Part shown: positions 50,741 through 59,844 of the stretch, piece after piece | Layout: every line of letters begins with the position of its first letter | How positions within the stretch are numbered: the stretch's first letter is position 1 | Assembly: GCA_963846315.1 (NCBI GenBank) | Contig: CAWJVM010000007.1 | Location: 39,235-103,234 of the forward strand | Source: RPQJ01 sp963846315 | GTDB taxonomy: Bacteria; Pseudomonadota; Gammaproteobacteria; Steroidobacterales; Steroidobacteraceae | Reading direction: 5' to 3' | Length of the DNA: 64,000 bases | The notes under the pieces: generated by a model | What the model was told of the DNA's origin: nothing | The model's input: only the letters and a program-made list of their open reading frames with translations | Database searches by the model: none | Translations under genes and position numbers: made by a program

Positions 50741-52762
50741 GTGACACGGACAGACCCTCTCGTCGTCTTCACGCCCTCGGGCAAGCGTGGACGCTTCGCC
50801 ATCGGCACGCCGCTGCTGACTGCAGCGCGCCAGCTCGGCGTCGACATCGATTCCGTCTGCGGCGGCCGCGCAATCTGCGGTCGCTGCCAGGTCCTGGTGG
50901 CCGAGGGCGAATTTGCGAAGCACGGCGTGCGCTCGAGCGCGGCCTCGCTGTCGCCGGTCTCGGCAACGGAACTGCGCTACGGCACGCGCAAGGTGCTCGC
51001 CGACGGCCGGCGGCTCTCGTGCCAGGCCAGGGTCGAGGCCGACGTCGTCGTCGACGTGCCGTCGAACAGCCAGGTGCACCGCCAGGTCGTGCGCAAGGAA
51101 GCCGAAGCCCGCGACATCGAGCTGTACCCGCTCGTGAAGCTGCACTACGTCGAGGTCGCCGAACCCGACATGCACGACCCCTCGGGGGACCTGCAACGGC
51201 TGGAACTGGCGCTCGCACGCGAGTGGCAGCTCAAGGGCCTCGAATGCGACCTGTCGGTGCTGCAGCAACTGCAGCCGGCGTTGCGCACCGGACAGTGGCA
51301 GGTCACGGTCGCAGTGCACGACACGTCGCGGATCATCGCGGTGTGGCCGGGATTCCACGAGCAGGCGTTCGGTCTCGCCGTCGACGTGGGTTCGACGACC
51401 ATCGCGGCCCACCTGTGCGATCTCGTCAGTGGCGAGGTCGTGGCCTCGGCGGGGCGCATGAACCCGCAGATCCGCTTCGGCGAAGACCTGATGAGTCGCG
51501 TGTCGTACTCGATGATGAATCCGGGCGGCGCCCGGCAGATGACGGCGGCGGTGCGCGAAGCCTTGAGCGAGCTGGCGGCTGAAGTCACCGGCTCCGTGGG
51601 CATCGAGAAGGAATCGATCCTGGAAGTGACGCTCGTCGGCAACCCGATCATGCATCACCTCGTGCTCGGCATCGACCCGGTGGAACTGGGCGGCGCGCCC
51701 TTCGCGCTCGCGATCGATCGTGCAGTGACCGTGACGGCGGCCGAGCTCGGCATTGCCCTGCATCCCAATGCCCGCGTCTATGCGCTCCCCTGCATCGCGG
51801 GTCATGTGGGCTCGGACACTGCGGGCGTCATCCTGGCGGAACGGCCGGACCTGACCGACGAGATGACGCTGCTGGTGGACGTCGGCACCAATGCCGAAAT
51901 CGTGCTCGGCAACAGCAGGCGCCTCGTCGCCTGCTCCAGCCCCACCGGACCGGCGTTCGAGGGCGCACAGATCAGCTGCGGCCAGCGCGCGGCACCCGGT
52001 GCGATCGAGCGCGTGCGCATCGACCGCGAGACGCTCGAGCCGCGGTTCAAAGTCATCGGCTCCGACCTCTGGTCCGACGATCCGGGCTTTGCGGACGCGG
52101 TCAGGTACACGGGTGTCACCGGTGTCTGCGGCTCCGGGATCATCGAGGTGATCGCCGAGATGTACCTGGCAGGCATCATCACGCAGGACGGCGTCGTCGA
52201 CGGCGCACTGGCGGCCCGCTCACCGCGGGTCGTGGCGAGTGGCCGCACCTACTCGTACGTCCTGCACGAAGGTGCGCAGACGCTCTGCATCGCCCAGAAC
52301 GACGTGCGGGCGATCCAGCTCGCCAAGGCTGCCCTGATGGCCGGCATTCGCCTGCTGATGGAACGGCTCGGCGTCGAGACGCTGGATCGCATCCGGCTGG
52401 CCGGTGCGTTCGGCGCGCACATCGACGTCATGTATGCGACGGTGCTTGGCATGATTCCGGACTGCGACCTGACGAAGGTGACGTCCGCCGGCAATGCCGC
52501 GGGGACCGGTGCGCGCATCGCATTGCTCGATTCGCGTTCGCGCCAGACGATCGAAACGCTGGTCGGCCGGGTCGAGAAGATCGAGACGGCGATCGAGCCG
52601 CGTTTCCAGGAACATTTCGTCGAGGCAATGGCGATCCCGCACAAGACGGCCGACTACCCCAACCTGCGCAAGGTCGTGGAACTGCCACCGCCCAAGACGG
52701 CAGCGCAGCCGGCGGGTGAGTCGCGTGGCGGCAGGAGTCGACGACCGGTGCGACCTGCTTGA
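50741..52762 (+). CDS. ASKHA-domain corrinoid-activating ferredoxin protein (RamA/DUF4445-like)
   Basis: A GTG at 50741 starts 673 aa. An N-terminal [2Fe-2S] domain has CGGRAICGRCQV; a linker follows; the ASKHA ATPase-like core has LAVDVGSTTIAAHLCDLVSG, TLVGNPIMHHLVLGI, LLVDVGTNAEIVLG and LAGAFGAHIDVMYATVLG. Such proteins reductively reactivate Co(II) corrinoid carriers at the expense of ATP. It is therefore the repair partner of the corrinoid protein at 48977. It ends in a basic Arg-rich tail and soxB follows directly. Confidence 0.88.
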   Translation: MTRTDPLVVFTPSGKRGRFAIGTPLLTAARQLGVDIDSVCGGRAICGRCQVLVAEGEFAKHGVRSSAASLSPVSATELRYGTRKVLADGRRLSCQARVEADVVVDVPSNSQVHRQVVRKEAEARDIELYPLVKLHYVEVAEPDMHDPSGDLQRLELALAREWQLKGLECDLSVLQQLQPALRTGQWQVTVAVHDTSRIIAVWPGFHEQAFGLAVDVGSTTIAAHLCDLVSGEVVASAGRMNPQIRFGEDLMSRVSYSMMNPGGARQMTAAVREALSELAAEVTGSVGIEKESILEVTLVGNPIMHHLVLGIDPVELGGAPFALAIDRAVTVTAAELGIALHPNARVYALPCIAGHVGSDTAGVILAERPDLTDEMTLLVDVGTNAEIVLGNSRRLVACSSPTGPAFEGAQISCGQRAAPGAIERVRIDRETLEPRFKVIGSDLWSDDPGFADAVRYTGVTGVCGSGIIEVIAEMYLAGIITQDGVVDGALAARSPRVVASGRTYSYVLHEGAQTLCIAQNDVRAIQLAKAALMAGIRLLMERLGVETLDRIRLAGAFGAHIDVMYATVLGMIPDCDLTKVTSAGNAAGTGARIALLDSRSRQTIETLVGRVEKIETAIEPRFQEHFVEAMAIPHKTADYPNLRKVVELPPPKTAAQPAGESRGGRSRRPVRPA

Positions 52763-52770
52763 GGCGCCCG

Positions 52771-54027
52771 GTGGCCAACCGTTACTCGATCTTCAGCCTG
52801 CTCAAGGAATCGTTCCGCGGCCAGCGTGGCTGGGCGCCCGCCTGGCGTGATCCAGAACCTGAGTCCGCCTACGACTTCATCGTCGTTGGCGGGGGCGGTC
52901 ATGGGCTGGCCACTGCTTACTACCTGGCGAAAAACCACGGCGCCCGCCGTGTAGCGGTGCTGGAAAAGGGCTACATCGGCAGCGGCAATGTCGGCCGCAA
53001 CACGACCATCATCCGGTCGAATTACCTGATGCCGGGCAACATCCCCTTCTACGAGCACTCACTCAAGCTGTGGGAAGGCCTCGAGCAGGACCTCAACTAC
53101 AACGCGATGATCAGCCAGCGCGGCGTGATCAACCTGTTCCACGACGATTCGCAGCGCGACGAATGCGTAAGACGCGGCAATTCCATGCACCTGCACGGGG
53201 TCGACGGGGAGCTCCTGGACCGCGAACAGGTGCGCAAGCTCCTGCCGATGGCCGACTTCGACAACGCGCGGTTCCCGATCATGGGCGGCCTGTTGCAGCG
53301 ACGCGGCGGCACGGTGCGTCACGACGCCGTCGCGTGGGGGTTCGCGCGTGCGGCTGACAGCCTCGGCGTCGACATCCTCCAGAACTGCGAAGTCACCGGC
53401 ATCCGGCAGGACAGCAACGGCGTCTCGGGTGTCGAAACCACGCGCGGCTTCATCGCGAGCCGCCGCATCGGGATGGCCTGCGCGGGCAATACCAGTCGCG
53501 TCGCGTCGCTGGCCGGACTGCGCCTGCCGATCGAGAGTCACCTGCTGCAGGCGTTCGTCTCGGAAGGTCTCAAGCCGATCGTGCCGTGCGTGATCACGTT
53601 CGGCGCGGGTCACTTCTACATCAGCCAGTCCGACAAGGGCGGCCTCGTGTTCGGCGGCAGCATCGACTTGTACAACTCGTACGCGCAACGCGGCAATCTG
53701 CCCATCGTGGAAGAGGTCTGCGAGGAAGGCGTCGCGCTTTTCCCGTGGCTGAGCCGAGTGCGACTGCTGCGCTCCTGGGGCGGCATCATGGACATGTCGA
53801 TGGATGGGTCGCCGATCATCGACCGCACCACCGTCGACGGCCTCTATCTCAATGCCGGTTGGTGTTATGGCGGCTTCAAGGCCACGCCGGCATCCGGTTG
53901 GTGTTTCGCGCACCTGCTGGCCACGGACCAGCCCCACGAGGTCGCCAGGGCGTATCGACTCGACCGGTTCGCCAGTGGCCGGCTGATCGACGAGAACGGC
54001 TCCGGCGCGCACCCCAACCGGCACTGA
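52771..54027 (+). CDS. soxB: Heterotetrameric sarcosine oxidase beta subunit
   Basis: A GTG at 52771 with GAGG seven bases upstream matches the family start (RYSIFSLLKESF); a TTG at 52759 is possible. The 418-aa protein has the FAD fold DFIVVGGGGHGLATAYYLAK, EKGYIGSGNVGRNTTIIRSN and a C-terminal WGGIMDMSMDGSPIIDRT with AGWCYGGFKATPASGW. The His in TVRHDAVAWG (about 184) is the likely covalent FMN site. The subunit oxidises the N-methyl of sarcosine. Confidence 0.95.
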   Translation: MANRYSIFSLLKESFRGQRGWAPAWRDPEPESAYDFIVVGGGGHGLATAYYLAKNHGARRVAVLEKGYIGSGNVGRNTTIIRSNYLMPGNIPFYEHSLKLWEGLEQDLNYNAMISQRGVINLFHDDSQRDECVRRGNSMHLHGVDGELLDREQVRKLLPMADFDNARFPIMGGLLQRRGGTVRHDAVAWGFARAADSLGVDILQNCEVTGIRQDSNGVSGVETTRGFIASRRIGMACAGNTSRVASLAGLRLPIESHLLQAFVSEGLKPIVPCVITFGAGHFYISQSDKGGLVFGGSIDLYNSYAQRGNLPIVEEVCEEGVALFPWLSRVRLLRSWGGIMDMSMDGSPIIDRTTVDGLYLNAGWCYGGFKATPASGWCFAHLLATDQPHEVARAYRLDRFASGRLIDENGSGAHPNRH

Positions 54028-54030
54028 ACC

Positions 54031-54312
54031 ATGCGCATTCCCTGCCCCCACTGCGGTCCCCGCACGCACGAAGAATTCACGTACCACGGCGACGCGACCG
54101 TGCGCCGTCCTGCAGCTACCGGTCCCGCCGCGGAATCCGCGTTCTACGACTACGTCTATGTGCGCAACAATCCGTTCGGCCTGCACCGTGAACTCTGGTT
54201 CCACCAGGGCGGTTGCCACGAGTGGCTGGTCGTCGAACGCGACACGCGCAACCACGACATCAAGAGCGCCGTGCCGGCTCGGGATGTCTTCGCCGCCGGA
54301 GAGTCGAAGTGA
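54031..54312 (+). CDS. soxD: Sarcosine oxidase delta subunit
   Basis: The 93-aa zinc protein has IPCPHCGPRTHEEFTYHGDA and, later, FHQGGCHEWLVVERDTRN, the Cys/His zinc ligands of SoxD. It is a structural subunit of the complex. It starts three bases after soxB and its stop overlaps the soxA GTG. Confidence 0.95.
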   Translation: MRIPCPHCGPRTHEEFTYHGDATVRRPAATGPAAESAFYDYVYVRNNPFGLHRELWFHQGGCHEWLVVERDTRNHDIKSAVPARDVFAAGESK

Positions 54313-57275
54313 GTTCGCGCCTTGCGAAGGGCGGCGCGATCGATCGTCAGCAGGCGTTGCGCTTCAGCTTCGATGGCAAGACCTACGCCGGCTACGCCGG
54401 CGACACGTTGGCGTCTGCACTGCTCGCCAACGACGTGCGGTTGGTTGGACGTTCGTTCAAATACCACCGGCCCCGCGGCCTGCTGAGCGCCGGACCCGAG
54501 GAGCCCAACGCACTGGTCGAACTGCGCAGCGGCGCACGCCGCGAACCCAACACGCGCGCGACCGTGATCGAACTCTATGACGGCCTCGAGGCCACGAGCC
54601 AGAACCGCTGGCCGTCGCTGCAGTTCGACGTGCAGGCGATCAATGGCCTGTTCTCGCCGCTGTTGGTGGCCGGGTTCCATTACAAGACGTTCATGTGGCC
54701 CGCCTCGTTCTGGGAGAAAGTCTACGAACCGCTGATCCGCAAGGCCGCCGGCCTCGGTCGCGCTGCACTCGAAGCCGATCCGGATCACTACGAGAAAAGC
54801 TGGGCCCATTGCGACGTCCTCGTGATCGGCGCGGGGCCTGCGGGCCTGGCGGCCGCATTGAGCGCCGCGCGCTCCGGTGCCCGCGTGATCGTCGCCGACG
54901 AAGATTTCCTGCCCGGGGGACGCTGTCTCACGGAACGGCGGACCATCGATGGCGCTGCGCCGGGCGATTGGGCCGCACAGGCGACTGCAGAGCTGCGCTC
55001 GATGCCTGAAGTGCGGTTGCTGCCGCGCACGACGGTCTTCGGCCTGTACGACGACGGCGTTTATGGCGCGGTCGAACGTGTCAACGATCACCTGCCGGTG
55101 CCACCGCCGTTCGAACCACGGCAGCGCGTCTGGCGCATCGTCGCGAGGCAGTCGGTGCTGGCGTCCGGTTCGATCGAACGTCCGCTCGTGTTCGGCAACA
55201 ACGACCTGCCGGGCGTGATGCTCGCCGGTGCGGTGCGTACGTACGTCAATCGCTACGCTGTGCTGCCGGGCAGGCGTGCGGTGGTGTTCACGGACAACGA
55301 CAATGGCTGGACCACCGCGGCGGACCTCGTGGCCGCAGGGGTACAGGTGGCTGCGGTTGTGGACTCGCGCGAACCGATCGTGTTCGCTGAACTCGCCCGT
55401 CGCTATCCCGAGGTCGAGACCATCGCTGGCGAGGTGAACGGTGCCCGCGGCGGCCGTCACGTCGAGTCGGTCGAGGTCACCAGCCATTCCGGAAGCGCCC
55501 GCCGGATCGATTGCGACCTGGTCGCCATGTCGGGTGGCTGGTCGCCGACCCTGCACCTGACGTCGCATAAAGGACACCGACCGCGCTGGGACGAAGACCG
55601 TGCGATCTTCGTGCCTGACAAGCTGCCCACTGGCATGCGCGTGGCGGGCGCGGCGAATGGCAACCTGACGCTCGGTGAGGCGCTCCTGACGGGTTATCGG
55701 GAAGGCCTCGCGGCGGCAGCCGCCTGTGGCCACTCGGGTTCAATGCCTGCGCTGCCGCGGATCCCTGAGGAATCCACGCGACGCGTGCCACTGTGGCGTG
55801 TCAAGCGAGCGGTGGGCAAGTGTTTTCTCGACTTCCAGAACGACGTCACGGCCGACGACATCGAGCTCGCCGAACGCGAGGGCTTCCGCTCCGTCGAGCA
55901 CGCCAAGCGTTACACGACGCTCGGCATGGCCACGGACCAGGGCAAGACTTCGAACGTCACCGGCATCGCCTTGCTCGCGCAGCACCGTTCACGCTCCATC
56001 GCCGACACCGGCACCACCACGTTCCGGCCGCCCTACACGCCGATCGCCATGGGCGCGATGGCCGGACACCACCGCGGGATGGATTTCCGCCCCACCCGCT
56101 ATGCCCCATCACACCGATGGGCCTGTGAACTCGGCGCGTCGTTCACCGAAAGCGGACCATGGCTGCGCGCGCAGTGGTTCCCCCAACGCGGTGAAGCCGG
56201 CTGGTTTGAGCCGACCTGCCGCGAAGTGACGGCCGTGCGCTCGGCCGTCGGCCTGTGCGACGTCTCCACCCTCGGCAAGATCGACGTACAGGGCCCGGAT
56301 GCCCTGCAGTTCATCGAACGCCTGTACGCCAACAACTTCGCGACCCTCGCCGTTGGGCGCACCCGCTACGGCATCATGCTGCGCGAAGACGGCTTCCTGT
56401 TCGACGACGGCACGGCCGCACGCCTCGCCCCGAATCGCTACCTGATCACGACCACGACGTCGCACGCAGTGCAGGTGTACCAGCACATGCACCTGTGCCA
56501 CCAGACGCTGTGGCCAGAGCTCGACGTGCAGTTCGTGTCGGTCACGGATCAGTGGGCGCAGTTCGCCGTGGCCGGCCCACGCTCTCGGGATCTGCTGCAA
56601 CGCGTGTTGGACCCGCGATGCGACCTGTCGAACGCGGCATTTCCATTCATGGCCGCCGGTGAAGTCACGCTGCGCAACGACGAGCCCGCTCGACTCTTCC
56701 GCATCTCGTTCTCCGGGGAACTCGCCTACGAGATCGCCGTGCCCGGCCACCGTGGCGATGCATTGATCCGAATGCTGCATGACGCAGGACAGGACCTCGG
56801 AGTCGTTCCGTACGGCCTCGAGGCGCTCAACGTGCTGCGTGTCGAGAAGGGTCATGTGGCCGGCAGCGAGCTCAATGGCCAGACCACGGCCCACGACCTC
56901 GGCTTCGGCCGCATGCTCTCGGCGCAAAAGGACTTCATCGGTGCCGTACTGGCACGCCGGGCGAACCTGGTCGATCCTGCGCGCCCGCGACTCGTGGGCA
57001 TCAAGACCGTGGATCGGGACACGAAACTGGCCGGCGGCATGCACTTCATTCCGCAGCACGCGAAGCGCAGCATCGAGCACGACCAGGGCTACGTCACGTC
57101 CGTGTGCTACTCGCCAGCGCTCGGGCAGTGGATTGGCCTGGGCCTGCTCAGCAACGGTCCGGAGCGACACGGCGAGAAAGTCATTGCCGTCGACCCGTTG
57201 CGCGGGGCCGAGACCCTCGTCGAAGTCTGTGCGCCGGTGTTCGTCGATGCCGAAGGAGCGCGCCTCCGTGGCTGA
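54309..57275 (+). CDS. soxA: Sarcosine oxidase alpha subunit
   Basis: The GTG at 54309 overlaps the soxD stop; the protein is 988 aa. It has an N-terminal ferredoxin-like segment (FSFDGKTYAGYAGDTLASAL), an NAD-binding fold (DVLVIGAGPAGLAAALSAAR), a second nucleotide region and a C-terminal GcvT-like THF-binding domain (GLCDVSTLGKIDVQGPDALQ, PYGLEALNVLRVEKGHVAG). The subunit couples sarcosine oxidation to formation of methylene-THF. Confidence 0.96.
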   Translation: MSSRLAKGGAIDRQQALRFSFDGKTYAGYAGDTLASALLANDVRLVGRSFKYHRPRGLLSAGPEEPNALVELRSGARREPNTRATVIELYDGLEATSQNRWPSLQFDVQAINGLFSPLLVAGFHYKTFMWPASFWEKVYEPLIRKAAGLGRAALEADPDHYEKSWAHCDVLVIGAGPAGLAAALSAARSGARVIVADEDFLPGGRCLTERRTIDGAAPGDWAAQATAELRSMPEVRLLPRTTVFGLYDDGVYGAVERVNDHLPVPPPFEPRQRVWRIVARQSVLASGSIERPLVFGNNDLPGVMLAGAVRTYVNRYAVLPGRRAVVFTDNDNGWTTAADLVAAGVQVAAVVDSREPIVFAELARRYPEVETIAGEVNGARGGRHVESVEVTSHSGSARRIDCDLVAMSGGWSPTLHLTSHKGHRPRWDEDRAIFVPDKLPTGMRVAGAANGNLTLGEALLTGYREGLAAAAACGHSGSMPALPRIPEESTRRVPLWRVKRAVGKCFLDFQNDVTADDIELAEREGFRSVEHAKRYTTLGMATDQGKTSNVTGIALLAQHRSRSIADTGTTTFRPPYTPIAMGAMAGHHRGMDFRPTRYAPSHRWACELGASFTESGPWLRAQWFPQRGEAGWFEPTCREVTAVRSAVGLCDVSTLGKIDVQGPDALQFIERLYANNFATLAVGRTRYGIMLREDGFLFDDGTAARLAPNRYLITTTTSHAVQVYQHMHLCHQTLWPELDVQFVSVTDQWAQFAVAGPRSRDLLQRVLDPRCDLSNAAFPFMAAGEVTLRNDEPARLFRISFSGELAYEIAVPGHRGDALIRMLHDAGQDLGVVPYGLEALNVLRVEKGHVAGSELNGQTTAHDLGFGRMLSAQKDFIGAVLARRANLVDPARPRLVGIKTVDRDTKLAGGMHFIPQHAKRSIEHDQGYVTSVCYSPALGQWIGLGLLSNGPERHGEKVIAVDPLRGAETLVEVCAPVFVDAEGARLRG

Positions 57276-57879
57276 CGCATTGCACTTCGACTACGGCCCG
57301 GGTCGCTTCGGTCGCCGCGACGGCACGCCTGGCCTCGTGCTGCAAGAGCTCACGCAGTTCACGTTGGCGAGCGTCGTTGCACGCCGGAATCGAGCTGGGC
57401 TCGCTGCAGCGGCCGCGCTGCAGTACTGCGGCACAGCGCCACCGTCCACCCCGACAATCACGACGGGTGGCGATCTTTCCTTCCTCTGGTCGGGGCCGGG
57501 TCACTGGCTCGCGCTCGAACCGCAGGGGACGGGGCCCGTCGAGGCACGATACAGCGCGGTGTTCGGTCCAACTGCGTCGGTCTTCGACCAGAGCGGCAGC
57601 CGCGTCCAGCTTGAACTGCGCGGTCCGCGGGTGCGGGATGTGCTCGCCAAGGGCGTGTCGATCGACCTGCATCCGCGCGCCTTTAAGACGGGCGATCTGG
57701 CCGTCACCACGGCGTCGCATCTCGCCGTGCACCTCTGGCAAGTCACCGACGAACCGGTCTATCGTCTGCTGGTCGTGCTCACGTACTTTGACAGCTTCTG
57801 GCGCTGGCTCGCCGCTTCCGCGGCCGAATACGGCTGTGAAGTCCTCGCGCCGCTGTCCTACGCAACTCGCCCGACCTGA
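57268..57879 (+). CDS. soxG: Sarcosine oxidase gamma subunit
   Basis: AAGGAG nine bases upstream selects the GTG at 57268, which overlaps the end of soxA by eight bases. The 203-aa protein has the SoxG pattern LQELTQFTLASVVARRN, FLWSGPGHWLALEPQG, VFDQSGSRVQLELRGPRVRD and SHLAVHLWQVTDEPVYRLLV. It completes the heterotetramer. fdhD follows 18 bases later. Confidence 0.93.
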   Translation: MADALHFDYGPGRFGRRDGTPGLVLQELTQFTLASVVARRNRAGLAAAAALQYCGTAPPSTPTITTGGDLSFLWSGPGHWLALEPQGTGPVEARYSAVFGPTASVFDQSGSRVQLELRGPRVRDVLAKGVSIDLHPRAFKTGDLAVTTASHLAVHLWQVTDEPVYRLLVVLTYFDSFWRWLAASAAEYGCEVLAPLSYATRPT

Positions 57880-57897
57880 TCGCACCGGAGCCGCCAC

Positions 57898-58773
57898 GTG
57901 CCACCGCCCGGCTCAAAACCGTCGCTGACCGGCCGGCCCGAAGCCAGCCAGGCTGCGATCCAGCGCTATGAGTCGGGTCGACCGGCCGCAACCACAGAGG
58001 ATGCCGTCGCCGTCGAGGAGCCGCTGGAGATTCGCCTCGGCCGGGTCGAGAACGGCAAGCTTCGTCATCAGCCGATTTCGATCACGATGCGCACGCCGGG
58101 CGACGATTTCGAACTGGCGGCCGGATTCCTGTTCACGGAAGGCATCCTGCAATCGAACGCACAGGTCCGCGAAATCCAGCACTGCGGCAAGGGCAAGGGC
58201 GCGACCAACACCTTGCGCGTCGATCTCGTCGCGGATGTCGATGTCGACATGAAGCGACTGGAGCGCAACTTCTACACGACGTCGAGTTGCGGCGTGTGTG
58301 GCAAAACCTCGCTCGAAGCGCTGGCGACCGGGGCCCAGCCGGTTTCACCGCCTGCGGGCTTCACTGTCGACGCGCGTGTGATCGACGAGCTGCCCGGGCG
58401 CCTGCAGGCGCAGCAACACGTGTTCCGCTCGACCGGAGGCCTGCACGCGTCCGCCCTCTTCTCCCGCACCGGCGAGTTGCTCGGCCTGCGTGAGGACGTC
58501 GGCCGTCACAACGCGCTCGACAAGCTGATCGGTGCGCGCTTTCTCGCCGGCACATTGCCTGCCAACGACACGATTCTGTTCTTGAGCGGCCGCGCGAGCT
58601 TCGAGCTGCTGCAGAAAGCCGTGATGGCCGGGATCCCAGTCGTCTGTGCGGTGGGTGCGCCTTCCAGTCTCGCCGTCGATGCCGCGCGCGAGTTCGGCGT
58701 CACGCTGCTGGGCTTCGTTCGCGGCCAGCGCTTCAACGTCTACGCGGGTGGCGAACGCCTGGTCCACGACTGA
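57898..58773 (+). CDS. fdhD: Formate dehydrogenase sulfurtransferase FdhD/FdsC
   Basis: The GTG at 57898 has GGAG eight bases upstream. The 291-aa protein has FELAAGFLFTEGILQSN, the sulfur-relay cysteines in SSCGVCGKTSLEAL, TGGLHASALFS, DVGRHNALDKLIGARFL and SGRASFELLQKAVMAGIPVV. FdhD passes sulfur from IscS to the molybdenum cofactor of formate dehydrogenase. It serves FdsA, encoded 11 kb away, from within the sox operon. Confidence 0.94.
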   Translation: MPPPGSKPSLTGRPEASQAAIQRYESGRPAATTEDAVAVEEPLEIRLGRVENGKLRHQPISITMRTPGDDFELAAGFLFTEGILQSNAQVREIQHCGKGKGATNTLRVDLVADVDVDMKRLERNFYTTSSCGVCGKTSLEALATGAQPVSPPAGFTVDARVIDELPGRLQAQQHVFRSTGGLHASALFSRTGELLGLREDVGRHNALDKLIGARFLAGTLPANDTILFLSGRASFELLQKAVMAGIPVVCAVGAPSSLAVDAAREFGVTLLGFVRGQRFNVYAGGERLVHD

Positions 58774-59772
58774 ATGGGCACCACCATGCGCCTGGAAGTA
58801 CGCGACGGATTTTCTGCCACCATCGGCAACACGCCGCTGATCCGCCTGCGCCGCGCCAGCGAGGCCACGGGCTGCGAGATCCTCGGCAAGGCCGAGTTCC
58901 TGAACCCGGGCGGCTCCGTCAAGGACCGCGCGGCCCGCGGCATTCTCGACGACGCTGAACGCCGTGGCTTGATCGTGCGCGGCGGCACGTTCGTCGAAGG
59001 CACGGCCGGGAATACCGGCATCGGCTTCGCCCACCTCTGCAACGCGCGCGGCTACAAATGCGTGATCGTGATGCCGGACAACCAGTCACCGGAAAAGGCG
59101 GCGCTGCTGCGCACGCTGGGCGCCGAAGTACGCGTCGTAAAGACCGTGCCCTACTCCGACCCCAATCACTACCAGAAACTGGCGCCGAAGGTGGCCGAGG
59201 ACATCGGCGCGGCCATCGGCGACCAGTTCGACAACACGGCGAACCGCGACGCGCACTACGCCACGACAGGACCCGAGATCTGGCGCGACACGCAGGGACG
59301 CATCGACGCGTTCACCTGCGCTACGGGAACCGGCGGCACGCTCGGTGGCGTGTCCCGTTACCTGAAGGAACAGAAGCCGGCCGTGCGCATCGTGCTGGCC
59401 GATCCGATGGGGAGCGCGTTGCATCACTGGGTGAAGCATGGCGAACTGAAGTCGTCTGGTTCGAGCGCTGTCACCGAAGGCATCGGCATCGGCCGCGTCA
59501 CGGCCAACCTCGCGGACTCGCCGATCGACGACGCGGTGCAGGTCGAAGATCCGGAGATCGTCCACACGACCTACCAGCTGCTGCGCGAAGAAGGCTTGTT
59601 CCTGGGCAGCACCAGCGGCACGAACGTCGCGGCCGCCATTCGCGTCGCGCGTGACCTCGGTCCCGGCCACACGATCGTCACTGTTCTCTGTGATGGTGGA
59701 CACAAGTACCTGTCACGGTTCTACAACCGTGACTGGCTCGAATCCAGGGGTCTGCTGCAGCACGCAGGTTAG
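58774..59772 (+). CDS. Cysteine synthase family PLP enzyme
   Basis: The start follows the fdhD stop directly; a second ATG at 58786 is possible. The 332-aa fold type II enzyme has TIGNTPLIRLRRASEATG, the PLP lysine in NPGGSVKDRA, EGTAGNTGIGFAHLC for substrate, CATGTGGTLGGVSRYL for the phosphate and LGSTSGTNVAAAI. It makes cysteine from O-acetylserine and sulfide, or uses a close analogue. Asp-rich PYSDPNHYQKLAPKVAEDI is longer than in CysK of E. coli, so a CysK paralogue is possible. Confidence 0.87.
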   Translation: MGTTMRLEVRDGFSATIGNTPLIRLRRASEATGCEILGKAEFLNPGGSVKDRAARGILDDAERRGLIVRGGTFVEGTAGNTGIGFAHLCNARGYKCVIVMPDNQSPEKAALLRTLGAEVRVVKTVPYSDPNHYQKLAPKVAEDIGAAIGDQFDNTANRDAHYATTGPEIWRDTQGRIDAFTCATGTGGTLGGVSRYLKEQKPAVRIVLADPMGSALHHWVKHGELKSSGSSAVTEGIGIGRVTANLADSPIDDAVQVEDPEIVHTTYQLLREEGLFLGSTSGTNVAAAIRVARDLGPGHTIVTVLCDGGHKYLSRFYNRDWLESRGLLQHAG

Positions 59773-59844
59773 CTACTCGGTCTCCGTCGGGCACGCTATA
59801 GTCGACGGGCATTCAAGCACCATTGCCCCGGGGGCCTGCCAGAC

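Noticed and set aside
52700..52771. Glycine riboswitch ahead of the sox operon
   Set aside because: The gap between the ASKHA gene and soxB is under ten bases, with no room for a riboswitch.
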